Shown: positions 9,899 to 20,234, counted from the stretch's first letter. The stretch is 64,000 nt of DNA from JAXMBX01 sp046349635 (GCA_046349635.1 JAXMBX010000001.1:124001-188000); one strand, 5' to 3'. Numbers and translations: made by a program. Notes: a model not told the origin generated them from the sequence alone.

Positions 9899-9942
9899 TC
9901 TGAACGGATTCTCTGCGACTTATCTCGCCAAAGGACTGGCGT

Positions 9943-11499
9943 ATGTACAAACTTCTGCTTTGCACCCGATACCTTCGGACCCGCTATATCGCGCTCGCGA
10001 GCATCATCAGCGTGATGCTCGGCGTCGCCACCATGATCGTGGTGAACAGCGTGATGTCCGGCTTCACGACCCAGATGAAGGATCGCCTGCACGGCATCCT
10101 CGCTGATATGGTCGTCGAGTCGACCAGCCTGCGTGGCGTTCCCGATCCCGAACGGGATATGGAACGGATCCGCCAGGTCGCCGGGGAATACATTGTCGCC
10201 ATGTCTCCCACGGTGGAGAGCTTCGGGATGATGACCTTTCGGTACCGCGGCGAGAACATCACCCGCCCCATCAGCCTCATCGGGATTGATGCCCCCTCCA
10301 AGGCGAAGGTCAGTCGTCTCGTCGAGGATCTCGGCAGCTATCAACCCGAAACCGAGGACGGCAAGGTGATCCGTCCGGCGCTCCGGACCATGGATGTTCC
10401 TCCGAACTGGGAACTTTCCGCCGAAGCGATGGCCGAGCGGCGCGAAAACGCCAAGCAGGAAATGGAGGAGTTGCCTCACAATCCTCCGCCCGAAAAGACG
10501 GAAGATAAATCCGCCGATAAGAAAGAGGCCGCCGGAACCAACGTCGCTGACGATCCTTTCACTGCGGAGGCCCAGAAGGACCGCAAGCCTCTTACGCTCG
10601 ACGAACTCGCCGCTCCGCGACCCGGCCGCCTCATCCTTGGAATTGGCCTGATCAGCTTCGATCATCTCGACCGCGAGACCGGCAAGAACAAGACCTTCAT
10701 GATGGTCTCCCCGGGCAGCGACGTGAAAATTACGACCGTCAACGCCTCCCAGGAACAGCCCACTCCCGTCAGTTTTGACGCGACCTACGTCGATTTTTTC
10801 CGCAGTGGCATGAGCGAATATGACTCCAGTCTCGCCTTCTGCGATATCAAGTTTCTGCAGGATGTCCGCGGGATGAGCGGGATGGATGCGAACGGCAAGG
10901 AGCAACGCTACTACTCGACCATCCAGATCAAGCTGAAGGATTTCAAATACGCCAAGGAAGTCGAACAGCGACTGATGCGGATCTTTCCCCCGGCGTTCTA
11001 TTCCGTCAAAACCTGGGAAGAAAAGCAGGGGCCGCTCCTCGCCGCCGTCGCCGTGGAATCCTCCATCCTGAATGTCCTCCTGTTTCTGATCATCGCCGTC
11101 GCCGGTTTCGGCATCCTCGCCATCTTCTTCATGATCGTGGTCGAGAAGACGCGCGACATCGGCATCCTCAAGGCTCTCGGTGCCAGTTCCAGCGGCGTCC
11201 TGACCATCTTCCTGTCGTATGGTCTCGCTCTCGGCCTGGTCGGCAGCGGAGTCGGAGTCGTGCTGGGGCTGCTGTTCGTCTGGAATATCAACTGGATCGA
11301 GTCCTGGATTTCGTTCCTGACCGGGTGCAAGGTCTTCGACCGCCGCATTTATTACTTCCCCGAGATCCCCACTCACATCGAACCCATGATGGTCGTGTGG
11401 GTCGCTCTCGGTGCAATTTCCATTGCCGTCATCGCCAGTATTCTGCCCGCCCGACGTGCCGCTTCGCTACACCCGGTCAAGTCCCTGCGTTACGAATAA
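9943..11499 (+). CDS. LolC/LolE-type ABC transporter permease
   Basis: Inner-membrane permease of the FtsX/MacB superfamily, 518 aa, most like the LolC/LolE proteins that release lipoproteins to the outer membrane. One N-terminal membrane helix (about 18-38) leads into a large periplasmic domain; three helices follow in the C-terminal 160 residues, with the cytoplasmic coupling stretch EKTRDIGILKALGAS between the first two. The periplasmic domain carries an extra charged insert (about 165-215, rich in Glu, Lys and Pro) that is not typical of LolC/E and may be a lineage-specific linker. The LolD-like ATPase follows 122 bases later. Only one permease is present, so the complex is probably homodimeric (LolF-like). 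Confidence 0.85.
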   Translation: MYKLLLCTRYLRTRYIALASIISVMLGVATMIVVNSVMSGFTTQMKDRLHGILADMVVESTSLRGVPDPERDMERIRQVAGEYIVAMSPTVESFGMMTFRYRGENITRPISLIGIDAPSKAKVSRLVEDLGSYQPETEDGKVIRPALRTMDVPPNWELSAEAMAERRENAKQEMEELPHNPPPEKTEDKSADKKEAAGTNVADDPFTAEAQKDRKPLTLDELAAPRPGRLILGIGLISFDHLDRETGKNKTFMMVSPGSDVKITTVNASQEQPTPVSFDATYVDFFRSGMSEYDSSLAFCDIKFLQDVRGMSGMDANGKEQRYYSTIQIKLKDFKYAKEVEQRLMRIFPPAFYSVKTWEEKQGPLLAAVAVESSILNVLLFLIIAVAGFGILAIFFMIVVEKTRDIGILKALGASSSGVLTIFLSYGLALGLVGSGVGVVLGLLFVWNINWIESWISFLTGCKVFDRRIYYFPEIPTHIEPMMVVWVALGAISIAVIASILPARRAASLHPVKSLRYE

Positions 11500-11621
11500 C
11501 TACATTCGGAGAAAGCCCGTGTGGGGGAGTCTGCAGGATGTCACGAAACACCGCCAGCCGTTTGAATTGGCCCGAATTCGAAACGCATGCACAGTTCGAA
11601 AGGGAAGCTGAGGTAGTATCC

Positions 11622-12332
11622 ATGCCCGAAGCTCATCTCACCGCCGCCACCGTCGAAAAATCCTATCACAAGGGGGAACTCCAGGTTCCCGTGCTGCGCG
11701 GCGTCGATGTCGAAGTTCGCAAGGGAGAGTTCCTGTCGATCATCGGCCAGTCGGGTTCCGGCAAGAGCACTCTGCTGCACCTGATGGGGCTTCTGGATCA
11801 GCCGGACATCGGCGAAATCCGTCTCGATGGCGAACGGATTGACGACCTTCCCCGCCGCACGCGCGATCAGTTGCGCAACCGTGTTTTCGGTTTCATTTTC
11901 CAGTTCTACCATCTTCTTCCGGAATTAACGTTGCTCGAAAACGTCCTCTCCCCGCTGATGATCCGCTACTCCACCTGGGAGTACTGGAAACGTCGCAAGG
12001 AATTCAGCGAGTCCGCCCGCGAGATGATCACGAAAGTCGGTCTGGAACACCGTTTGAAGCATCGTCCCTCGGAACTTTCCGGGGGTGAAATGCAGCGGGC
12101 GGCCATCGCCCGGGCCCTCGTGGGCCGCCCCGAAATCCTGCTCGCGGATGAACCGACCGGGAACCTGGATTCGGGGACCGGACGGGAGATCATGGACCTC
12201 CTCACCAGCTTGAACGAGGATCGGCAGCTGACTATCATCATGGTGACGCATGATGAAGTGCTCGCGAAACAGGCTCACCGTACTGTGCGATTGGAAGAGG
12301 GTCGGCTGCAGGTGCTCCGCGGCGCCGCCTGA
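11622..12332 (+). CDS. LolD-type ABC transporter ATP-binding protein
   Basis: ATPase of 236 aa that energises the permease encoded just upstream, probably for lipoprotein sorting. Walker A is GQSGSGKST, the ABC signature is LSGGEMQRAAIAR and Walker B is ILLADEPTGNLDSG, with the H-loop in VTHDE. The start ATG 11622 is preceded by GAGG at good spacing; a much longer in-frame start at 11325 would run through the end of the permease gene and is rejected. The extra stretch TWEYWKRRKEFSESA in the helical domain is longer than usual. Confidence 0.9.
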   Translation: MPEAHLTAATVEKSYHKGELQVPVLRGVDVEVRKGEFLSIIGQSGSGKSTLLHLMGLLDQPDIGEIRLDGERIDDLPRRTRDQLRNRVFGFIFQFYHLLPELTLLENVLSPLMIRYSTWEYWKRRKEFSESAREMITKVGLEHRLKHRPSELSGGEMQRAAIARALVGRPEILLADEPTGNLDSGTGREIMDLLTSLNEDRQLTIIMVTHDEVLAKQAHRTVRLEEGRLQVLRGAA

Positions 12333-12369
12333 TCCTTTCCTCCGCACCAATCTGAAGAGGCACGCTCCC

Positions 12370-12388
12370 TGAACCCCGCCCGGGTTCA
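12370..12388. repeat. Short perfect inverted repeat downstream of the lolD-like gene
   Basis: TGAACCC and GGGTTCA flank a five-base loop (CGCCC). The hairpin lies 38 bases after the ATPase stop and has no T run, so it is not a classical terminator; it could stabilise the 3' end of the mRNA. Confidence 0.4.
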
Positions 12389-12495
12389 AGGTGTCACCGT
12401 TTCGGGAACCATTTTCTCCATGCCGGTGGGGGGCGGCTCGTCTGGTCCTCGCTCCCATTTGGCTCCCGACTCTCTATTATTCCCTGGAAGGCCTC

Positions 12496-13356
12496 ATGTC
12501 CGCCACTGTCTACATTAACGGTAATCTGGTTTCCAAGGAGCAGGCGGTCGTCAGCGTCTTCGACCACGGGTTTCTGTACGGCGATGGAGTCTTCGAGGGG
12601 ATCCGCGTCTATCACGGCAAGGTGTTTCTTCTGCAGGAACACGTCGCCCGGCTGTATGAAAGCGCCCGCGCCATCCGGCTGATCATCCCCATCTCCCCGG
12701 TGGAAATGGCTACCGCCGTCGAAAAGACCGTCCAGGCCAACGGCATCAAGGAAGGGTACGTCCGCCTCGTCGTCAGCCGTGGAGCAGGGGGGCTGGGGCT
12801 GGACATCCGCAAGACCTCACATCCGCAGGTCATCATCATCGCGGACACCATCACCCTCTATCCCAAAGCCGTTTATGAAGAGGGATTGAAACTGGTCACG
12901 GCCAGCACCATCCGCAATCACTCGGCGGCCCTCAGTCCGCGCATCAAGTCCATGAACTACCTCAACAACATCCTCGCCCGCATCGAGGGGACGGATGCCG
13001 GTTGCGAGGAAGCCCTCATGCTCAACCACAAGGGGGAAGTCGCGGAATGCACCGGCGATAACATCTTCATCATGCAGAAGGGGGTTCTCAAGACCCCCTC
13101 CACCGACGCCGGGATTCTGGAAGGGATCACCCGCAATGCCGTCCTGCGCCTCGCCCGTGACGCGGGGATTCCCGTGCAGGAATGCACCCTCGTTCGTCAC
13201 GACATTTTCATCGCCGACGAGTGTTTCCTGACCGGTACCGCGGCCGAGATTGTCCCTGTCGTTTCTCTGGACGGTCGCCCCATTGGCGACGGCAAACCGG
13301 GTCCCACGACCAAGAAACTCCTCGCCCTCTTTCAAAAACTCACCGCCGGGGAGTAA
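12496..13356 (+). CDS. ilvE: Class IV aminotransferase (branched-chain amino acid aminotransferase-like)
   Basis: Fold-type IV PLP enzyme of 286 aa. The PLP lysine is in SPRIKSMNYLNNILA; FDHGFLYGDGVFEGIRVY at the N-terminus and the EVAECTGDNIF strand are typical of IlvE. Its expected role is transamination of branched-chain 2-oxo acids, the last step of Val/Leu/Ile synthesis; D-amino-acid aminotransferase and aminodeoxychorismate lyase share the fold and cannot be fully excluded. The start ATG 12496 has GGAAGG five bases upstream and begins MSATVYING as expected; the in-frame extension from 12391 is unlike the family. Confidence 0.85.
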   Translation: MSATVYINGNLVSKEQAVVSVFDHGFLYGDGVFEGIRVYHGKVFLLQEHVARLYESARAIRLIIPISPVEMATAVEKTVQANGIKEGYVRLVVSRGAGGLGLDIRKTSHPQVIIIADTITLYPKAVYEEGLKLVTASTIRNHSAALSPRIKSMNYLNNILARIEGTDAGCEEALMLNHKGEVAECTGDNIFIMQKGVLKTPSTDAGILEGITRNAVLRLARDAGIPVQECTLVRHDIFIADECFLTGTAAEIVPVVSLDGRPIGDGKPGPTTKKLLALFQKLTAGE

Positions 13357-13360
13357 TTCT

Positions 13361-13400
13361 TTCACCCTCTCTTCACCAAGGAGAGGGTAGGATGAGGGGG
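13361..13400. repeat. Dispersed inverted repeat, copy 1 (CCCTCTC...GAGAGGG family)
   Basis: CACCCTCTC, a short spacer, then GGAGAGGG and TAGGATGAGGGG. The same layout returns at 18833-18873. Both lie just after a stop codon. A REP-like or terminator-like role is possible. Confidence 0.55.
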
Positions 13401-13425
13401 AAACGTCTCATACTGGAGTATCCTC

Positions 13426-14148
13426 ATGCGATCTCGGGCCCCCTGCCTGTTATTGCTCTGCGTCGCGACTCTCCTCGCTGCCGATAAACCCAAGGCGGAC
13501 CAACCCAGCGACCCCAATCACCAGGTTCGCAGTCTCCTGCAGTCGATTCAGCAGGTCGTCGGCGGGTGGCGGGGTACGGGCCAACCTGTCCGGAATTCGA
13601 ATAAAGGGGCGTGGCGCGAAACCGCCAACTGGGTCTGGGATCTCAAGCACCGGCCTCCGGGGCTCAAGCTCACCGTCGAGGATGGCAAACTCTTCAAGGG
13701 GGGGCTACTCACCGCTGATCCCAAGTCCGGGGAATTTCTTTTCCAGGCGGATCTCACTTCCGGAGACAAGCAGGAATTCCGGGGCAAGCAGGAGAAAGAG
13801 CGCCTTGTTCTCCTTTCCAAATCGGAGCAGACCGAACAGCGCCTGACGTTGACGCTCCTCAACGACAAACGGACCCTCATCCTGCTCGAAAAACGTCCTG
13901 TCGGTGGAGAGAACTATCAGCGCGTCGCGGAGATTGGATATACGCGTGAAGGGACGCGCCTCGCCGTCGAGGGACAATCCGGCCGCGAGTGCATCGTTAC
14001 CGGCGGGGAGGGGACCATCCGCGTCTCCTACAAGAGAAAGTCCTACTGGGTCTGTTGCTCCGGCTGTAAAGCCGCCTTCGACGAGGATCCTGAAACCATC
14101 CTCAAGGAATACGAAGCCCGCGTCGCCGCCCGGCAGAAAGGCCAGTAA
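13426..14148 (+). CDS. Exported protein with C-terminal Cys-rich (TRASH/YHS-like) motif
   Basis: 240-aa protein with an N-terminal signal peptide (a hydrophobic core ending at about residue 19, LLAADKP). The middle is rich in beta strands and charged residues. The last 50 residues hold ECIVTGGEG and then YWVCCSGCKAAFDEDP, which matches the pattern of TRASH/YHS-type metal-binding modules (Cys...CysCys-x2-Cys...Phe). This suggests binding of a soft metal such as copper or zinc outside the cytoplasm, but that is inference. It lies between ilvE and a TIM-barrel isomerase on the same strand. A 14-base perfect palindrome (AACTCCGCGGAGTT) overlaps its stop codon at 14147-14160. Confidence 0.7.
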   Translation: MRSRAPCLLLLCVATLLAADKPKADQPSDPNHQVRSLLQSIQQVVGGWRGTGQPVRNSNKGAWRETANWVWDLKHRPPGLKLTVEDGKLFKGGLLTADPKSGEFLFQADLTSGDKQEFRGKQEKERLVLLSKSEQTEQRLTLTLLNDKRTLILLEKRPVGGENYQRVAEIGYTREGTRLAVEGQSGRECIVTGGEGTIRVSYKRKSYWVCCSGCKAAFDEDPETILKEYEARVAARQKGQ

Positions 14149-14281
14149 CTCCGCGGAGTTTGGCCGCGTGTTCCCCTTCGTTGACAGTCCGAATGCCGTC
14201 TTTTACGCTCTTTGGACTGTTCCCCAAGCTCTCTCAACGCACCCCGCACACGCTTCATAAGTGACAGGAAAGGGTTCTCAC

Positions 14282-15277
14282 ATGGCACGCCCCGTGACGC
14301 TTTGCACCGGCCAATGGGCCGATCTCCCCCTCGAAGTCCTCTGCAAAAAGGCCAAGGAATTCGGTTTTGACGGCCTCGAACTCGCCTGCTGGGGGGACCA
14401 TTTCGAAGTTGCCAAAGCCCTCTCCGATGACACCTATTGCGCCCGCAAGCGCGACCTCCTCGAACGGCACGACCTGCAGCTCTTCTCCATCTCCAACCAC
14501 CTCGTCGGCCAGGCGGTTCTCGATCCCATCGACCAGCGCCACAAGGCCATCCTCCCCGACTATGTCTGGGGTGACGGCAATCCCGTCGGCGTTCGCAAAC
14601 GTTCGATTGAAGAAATGAAGAACACCGCCCGCGCCGCCCAGAAGCTCGGCGTCGGAGTCGTCAACGGTTTCACCGGTTCCAGCATCTGGCATCTCGTTTA
14701 CGATTTCCCTCCCGTTCCCCGCTCCATGATCGATGCGGGTTTCGACCTTCTCGCCGAACTCTGGAATCCCATCCTTGATGTTTTCCAGGAATGCGGCGTC
14801 AAGTTCGCTCTCGAAGTGCATCCCACCGAAATCGCGTTTGACATCTACTCCGCCGAACGGGCTCTCGATGTCCTGGGACGCCGTGAGGAATTCGGTTTCA
14901 ACTTCGATCCCAGCCACCTCATTTGGCAGGGGATCGATCCGGTCGAATTCATTCGCAGCTTCCCCGACCGCATCTATCACGTCCACATGAAGGACTCTGC
15001 CGTTACTCTTAACGGGCGTACCGGCATCCTCAGCAGCCATCTCTCCTTCGGCGATCCCCGCCGCGGCTGGGACTTCCGCAGCGTCGGCCGCGGCGGCGTC
15101 CGCTTCGAGGAAATCATCCGGGCTCTCAATGCCGTCAAGTACACCGGTCCTTTGTCCGTTGAATGGGAAGATAGCGGCATGGACCGGGAACACGGGGCCA
15201 AGGAAGCCTGCCAGTTCGTCAAGAACCTCGACTTCCAGCCCTCGACCCGCGCCTTTGACGCCTCCTTTGCCGACTGA
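14282..15277 (+). CDS. Sugar phosphate isomerase/epimerase family TIM-barrel protein (cytoplasmic)
   Basis: 331-aa xylose-isomerase-like TIM barrel (AP endonuclease 2 superfamily) without export signal. Conserved metal-site residues appear in FALEVHPTEIAFD (Glu and His), FNFDPSHLIWQG (Asp and His), YHVHMKDS (His) and LSVEWEDSGMD (Glu). Members act on sugars, inosose or hydroxypyruvate; the substrate is unknown. ATG 14282 is chosen because the protein then starts MARPVTLCTGQWAD, right at the first barrel strand. A strong terminator follows at 15321. Confidence 0.85.
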   Translation: MARPVTLCTGQWADLPLEVLCKKAKEFGFDGLELACWGDHFEVAKALSDDTYCARKRDLLERHDLQLFSISNHLVGQAVLDPIDQRHKAILPDYVWGDGNPVGVRKRSIEEMKNTARAAQKLGVGVVNGFTGSSIWHLVYDFPPVPRSMIDAGFDLLAELWNPILDVFQECGVKFALEVHPTEIAFDIYSAERALDVLGRREEFGFNFDPSHLIWQGIDPVEFIRSFPDRIYHVHMKDSAVTLNGRTGILSSHLSFGDPRRGWDFRSVGRGGVRFEEIIRALNAVKYTGPLSVEWEDSGMDREHGAKEACQFVKNLDFQPSTRAFDASFAD

Positions 15278-15320
15278 ATTGCGTCAGGTTGCTGACGAAA
15301 ATTTCATCACGAACCTTACG

Positions 15321-15352
15321 GAGACCGGCCCCTCGCCGGTCTCTTTTTTTTT
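15321..15352 (+). terminator. Rho-independent terminator
   Basis: A perfect 9-bp stem (GAGACCGGC / GCCGGTCTC) with a five-base loop, followed by nine T. It ends the transcription unit that closes with the TIM-barrel gene at 14282. Confidence 0.9.
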
Positions 15353-15523
15353 CTCAAGCCCAAACAGGCATAAACGCGGAAACCTCGCTGGAATCAACAG
15401 GAAATTCCCTGTGATTTCGGCAGATTTCGCCGTCCCGAATCCTCTTCCCGCCTGTCCCCTCTTGGCCTATGATTGGCTGTATCGGGGCGCTTCACGCAAT
15501 CGAAATTCTGGGCGAGTCACAGC

Positions 15524-17116
15524 ATGGTCCAGGCCAGTACCAGGCCCGTTCTCTGGGGAATCCTGTTCCTCGTTGCTGCGCTCGCTCCGGTGTCACTCCA
15601 GGCCCAGGCGCGTATCACTCCCCAGCGTCGCGCCAAGCTGCAACTCCTCATCAAGGAGCGGGCCGATCGCCACGCCCAGTTCGTCAAAAAGGTGTCCGAA
15701 CTGGCCCAGGAACGTGAAGACCAGAACGACGCCATCGCCGCCGCGGAAATTCGCCGGCTCGCCTCACCCGTCGATCACGAGCAGTTGCGGGCCCGCATCT
15801 GGCCGACCGATTTTCAGCCTGCACTCTCCGATAAACTCTCGGGCGACGAACGCTCCTGGCGGATCCGTTTGAACGCCCTTCGCATGGATCATGCCAAAGA
15901 GGTTTTTTCGCTCGCCCGCACTGCCGCTCGCGAAGATCATTCCAGCCTGGCTTTCGATTTGATCCGTGAAACGCTGGAATTCGACCCCGATCACCTCGCC
16001 GCACGCAGGGTTCTGGGCTATCAGAAAGTTGAGCGGCAATGGCTCACCAACTATGCCGCGAAGATGCGTCGCAAGCGGTACACCTGGTCCGACAAGTTTG
16101 GCTGGCTTCCGAATGAATACCTGGCGCGTTACGAGGCCGGCCAGCGGTTCTGCGAAGGCCGCTGGATGTCCGCCGATGAGGAAACCCGGAAGCGTCGGGA
16201 CTTCCGCCGCAATCCCTGGGAAATCCGGACCGATCACTTCCTCGTCCGCACCAATCACTCCCTTGAGGATGGGGTTCGTCTGGCCCGTGAACTCGAAGAC
16301 TACTACCGCGTCTTCTTCGGCATCTTCGGGGCCTTCTTCATTCCCCAGGAGCAGCTCCGCCAACTCGACGGCAACGCCTCCGGCGGTGATTCCGGCCACG
16401 TCTTCAAGGTCCACTTCTACCACACTCGCGACGAGTACAACCGCGAACTCAAGGGGAAGATTCCGCAGGACATTGAGGTCACGACCGGCCTCTATCTCAC
16501 CGATCCCCACACTTCGTACACCTTTCACGATCCCACCGGCGAAGTCGATGTCCGCACGACCCTGATCCACGAAGCCACGCACCAGATGTTCACCGAAAGC
16601 CGCCCCGCGCGCACTCCGATCGCCTTGAAGGCGAACTTCTGGATCGTCGAGGGGATCGCCTGTTACATGGAGTCCTATCGCCGCGAGGCCGATCGCGTGG
16701 TCGTCGGAGACCCGAACTATATCCGTTTCAAAAACGCGCTGTATCGCCGCCTGGAATCCAACTACTACGTCCCGCTCGATCAATTCACCTCCATGGGAAT
16801 GCACCAGTTTCAGACCGCCGAAAAACTGGCGATGAACTACAGTCAGGCGGCCGGTCTCACGCATTTCTTCATGCACTACGCTGATGGCCTGTATCGAGAT
16901 GCCCTCTGCGAGCATATTTCCGAGATTTACAGCCAGGTGGACCGCATCCGTCAGAATCCCAATTCGCTGCAGGATCTGATCGGCCTCACGTATTCCGAAC
17001 TGGACAAGCAGTATCTGGAATACATCCGGGCACAGGAACGGGAACTTAGCCAACTCGGAATTGCCCCGACTCCAGAGCGGGTTGCGCCTGCTTCGGTCGA
17101 AGGGCTTACCCCCTGA
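15524..17116 (+). CDS. Exported DUF1570-type metalloprotease-like protein
   Basis: 530-aa exported protein: signal peptide in the first 28 residues (ending SLQAQA). A helical, charged N-terminal half is followed by a gluzincin-like site, LIHEATHQMF (HExxH) with a downstream Glu in WIVEGIACYMES about 30 residues later, the spacing of an Glu-zincin third ligand. The layout fits the DUF1570 family of planctomycete putative peptidases; activity is not proven. The ATG at 15524 is taken as start because the signal peptide begins there; the in-frame start at 15473 would put 17 polar residues in front of it. It stands alone between the terminator at 15321 and the convergent pabA. Confidence 0.8.
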   Translation: MVQASTRPVLWGILFLVAALAPVSLQAQARITPQRRAKLQLLIKERADRHAQFVKKVSELAQEREDQNDAIAAAEIRRLASPVDHEQLRARIWPTDFQPALSDKLSGDERSWRIRLNALRMDHAKEVFSLARTAAREDHSSLAFDLIRETLEFDPDHLAARRVLGYQKVERQWLTNYAAKMRRKRYTWSDKFGWLPNEYLARYEAGQRFCEGRWMSADEETRKRRDFRRNPWEIRTDHFLVRTNHSLEDGVRLARELEDYYRVFFGIFGAFFIPQEQLRQLDGNASGGDSGHVFKVHFYHTRDEYNRELKGKIPQDIEVTTGLYLTDPHTSYTFHDPTGEVDVRTTLIHEATHQMFTESRPARTPIALKANFWIVEGIACYMESYRREADRVVVGDPNYIRFKNALYRRLESNYYVPLDQFTSMGMHQFQTAEKLAMNYSQAAGLTHFFMHYADGLYRDALCEHISEIYSQVDRIRQNPNSLQDLIGLTYSELDKQYLEYIRAQERELSQLGIAPTPERVAPASVEGLTP

Positions 17117-17140
17117 TCCAGATCCGGCTACTCAAGCGGC

Positions 17141-17737
17141 TCACCACTTCGCCGCCGGCATTGCCAGAAAATTCTTCAGCATCTCGATGCCCCCCTCCGT
17201 GAGAAAGCTCTCCGGATGGAATTGCACGCCGTGCAGCGGATACTTTGGATGGCGCAGCCCCATGACTTCTTTCGCGATCCCGGGGTCTTCCGTCCAGGCG
17301 GTAATCACCAGCTTGTCCTGCACCGCTTCAAACGGCACACAGAGGCTGTGATACCGCGTGGCCGTGAAAGGATTCGGCAACCCCGCGAACAGCCCCTTGC
17401 CGTCGTGATGAATCGCGGAAACCTTTCCGTGCATCAGTCGCGGCGCCCGCACCACGGGCAGGTCGAACACTTCCCCCATGCACTGGTGCCCCAGGCACAC
17501 CCCCAGGATCGGCACGGTCGGCGAAAACTCCTTGATCACCGCTTTGGAAATCCCCGCTTCGGAAGGGGTACAAGGACCGGGGGAGACGATGATCCGCTCC
17601 GGCTTCAACGCCCGGATCTCCGCCAGCGAGGTCTGGTCATTCCGCGCCACCCGGATATCGAGTTGTGCGTCGATTTCTCCCAGTCGCTGCACCAGGTTGT
17701 ACGTAAACGAGTCGTAATTATCGACGAGAAAGATCAT
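17141..17737 (-). CDS. pabA: Anthranilate / aminodeoxychorismate synthase glutaminase subunit
   Basis: Class I glutamine amidotransferase of 198 aa that supplies ammonia to chorismate-using TrpE or PabB in tryptophan or folate synthesis. The nucleophile Cys is in GVCLGHQCMGE and the His-Glu pair in HGVQFHPESFLTEGG; the start MIFLVDNYDSFTYNLVQ is diagnostic. ATG 17735-17737 is preceded by AGGAAA. The open frame continues upstream to 18049 but that part overlaps the divergent gene at 17932 and is not coding. TrpG and PabA cannot be told apart here, as no trpE or pabB is nearby; the protein may serve both. Confidence 0.92.
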   Translation of the reverse strand: MIFLVDNYDSFTYNLVQRLGEIDAQLDIRVARNDQTSLAEIRALKPERIIVSPGPCTPSEAGISKAVIKEFSPTVPILGVCLGHQCMGEVFDLPVVRAPRLMHGKVSAIHHDGKGLFAGLPNPFTATRYHSLCVPFEAVQDKLVITAWTEDPGIAKEVMGLRHPKYPLHGVQFHPESFLTEGGIEMLKNFLAMPAAKW

Positions 17738-17931
17738 GCCTGTTTCCTGTTCCGGTTCCTCAATCCTATCACCCTTGGGAGGCGATCTCCAGTCGTGGGA
17801 AGGACTTGAATCTCGTCGGGAAGGTTCGGGTTTTCCCTCTGTCAGATTGACCCTGCCTCTTTTGTCCGGGATAATGAAACCCTGCTTCATGAGTCCCACC
17901 CTGACCTCACCGCATACCTGAGGGGCTGCCG

Positions 17932-18828
17932 ATGCCGTTTCAACGTCGCGAATTCCTCCGCACATCCCTCGCCACTGCCGGCCTGATCGGGGCAGGGGGG
18001 CTGCCCGCTCTTCTTGCTGATGACAGCCGCCCCCCCCAAAAACGACCACAGCTCAAAAAAGCGGTCAAGTTCGGGATGATCGGTATCCAGGGTTCCGTCG
18101 AGGAGAAGTTCAACCTCATCAAGTCCCTCGGATTTGAAGGGGTCGAAATGGACAGCCCCAGTGGCATCAACCGGGACGAAGTGGTCGCCGCGGTGAAATC
18201 CACGGGCATCCTCGTCCACGGCGTCGTCGATTCCATCCACTGGAAGATCCGCCTCTCGGACCCCGATCCCAAGATCCGCCAGCAGGGACTGGAAGGGATG
18301 GAAACGGCCCTGCGAGACTGCAAGTACTACGGCGGTACGACCGTCCTGATCGTCCCCGGCAAGGTCTCCGATCCCAAAACCGAAAACTACGAGCAGGTCT
18401 ACGCCCGCTCCCAGGAACAGATCAAAAAGGCGATCCCGCTGGCTGAGGAGCTTGGCGTCAAGATCGCCATCGAAGTCGTCTGGAACGACTTCATCACCAG
18501 CCCCGAACAACTCGTCCAATACGTCGATGACTTCAAGTCTCCCACCGTGGGAGCCTACTTCGACTGCAGCAACATGCTGAAGTACAAGGTTCCCTCCGAA
18601 GTCTGGATCCGCAAGCTCGGGCCGCGGATGTTCAAGTTCGACTTCAAGGGGTACAGCCACGACAAGAAGTGGGTCAAGATCGGCGATGGGGACGAGAACT
18701 GGCACGAAATCATGAAGGCCCTCGCCGACGTCGGTTACAACGGCTGGGCCACAGCCGAAGTGGGTGGAGGAGGTAAAGATGTCCTCGCCGATATCTCCGC
18801 CCGCATGGACCGCATTTTTAACGCATAG
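17932..18828 (+). CDS. Tat-exported sugar phosphate isomerase/epimerase-like TIM barrel
   Basis: 298 aa. A twin-arginine leader (RREFLRTSLATAGLIGAGG) predicts folded export. The mature part is a xylose-isomerase-like TIM barrel with metal-site residues in KIAIEVVWNDF, GAYFDCSNM and ATAEVGGGG. It probably acts on sugars or cyclitols outside the cytoplasm; substrate unknown. A Tat-exported oxidoreductase (18945) follows 116 bases downstream, and such isomerase/oxidoreductase pairs are common in planctomycete sugar catabolism. Divergent from pabA. Confidence 0.85.
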   Translation: MPFQRREFLRTSLATAGLIGAGGLPALLADDSRPPQKRPQLKKAVKFGMIGIQGSVEEKFNLIKSLGFEGVEMDSPSGINRDEVVAAVKSTGILVHGVVDSIHWKIRLSDPDPKIRQQGLEGMETALRDCKYYGGTTVLIVPGKVSDPKTENYEQVYARSQEQIKKAIPLAEELGVKIAIEVVWNDFITSPEQLVQYVDDFKSPTVGAYFDCSNMLKYKVPSEVWIRKLGPRMFKFDFKGYSHDKKWVKIGDGDENWHEIMKALADVGYNGWATAEVGGGGKDVLADISARMDRIFNA

Positions 18829-18832
18829 CTCC

Positions 18833-18873
18833 TTCCACCCTCTCCTCCCCGAGGGAGAGGGCAGGGTGAGGGG
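18833..18873. repeat. Dispersed inverted repeat, copy 2 (CCCTCTC...GAGAGGG family)
   Basis: CACCCTCTCCTCCCC then GAGGGAGAGGGCAGGGTGAGGGG; same layout as 13361-13400. It lies four bases after the stop of the TIM-barrel gene. Confidence 0.55.
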
Positions 18874-18944
18874 CGGCACAAATGTCTCTGAGAAATCTTT
18901 AAACACAAACTGAACTAAAAAACTCAGCTAACGGAGTCCGTCCC

Positions 18945-20234
<1,290 letters not shown>

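Noticed and set aside
9835..11376. Minus-strand open frame of 513 codons over the LolC-like gene
   Set aside because: Antisense shadow; His/Asp/Gly-rich translation typical of reverse-strand reading.
14147..14160. Palindrome AACTCCGCGGAGTT as terminator
   Set aside because: No T run after it, and with no loop it cannot form a stable hairpin of terminator type.
15764..17053. Minus-strand open frame of 429 codons over the DUF1570 gene
   Set aside because: Antisense to a gene with signal peptide and HExxH site.
17738..18049. N-terminal extension of pabA
   Set aside because: Overlaps the divergent isomerase gene and lacks similarity to the amidotransferase; the ATG at 17737 has a good ribosome site and the expected first residues.
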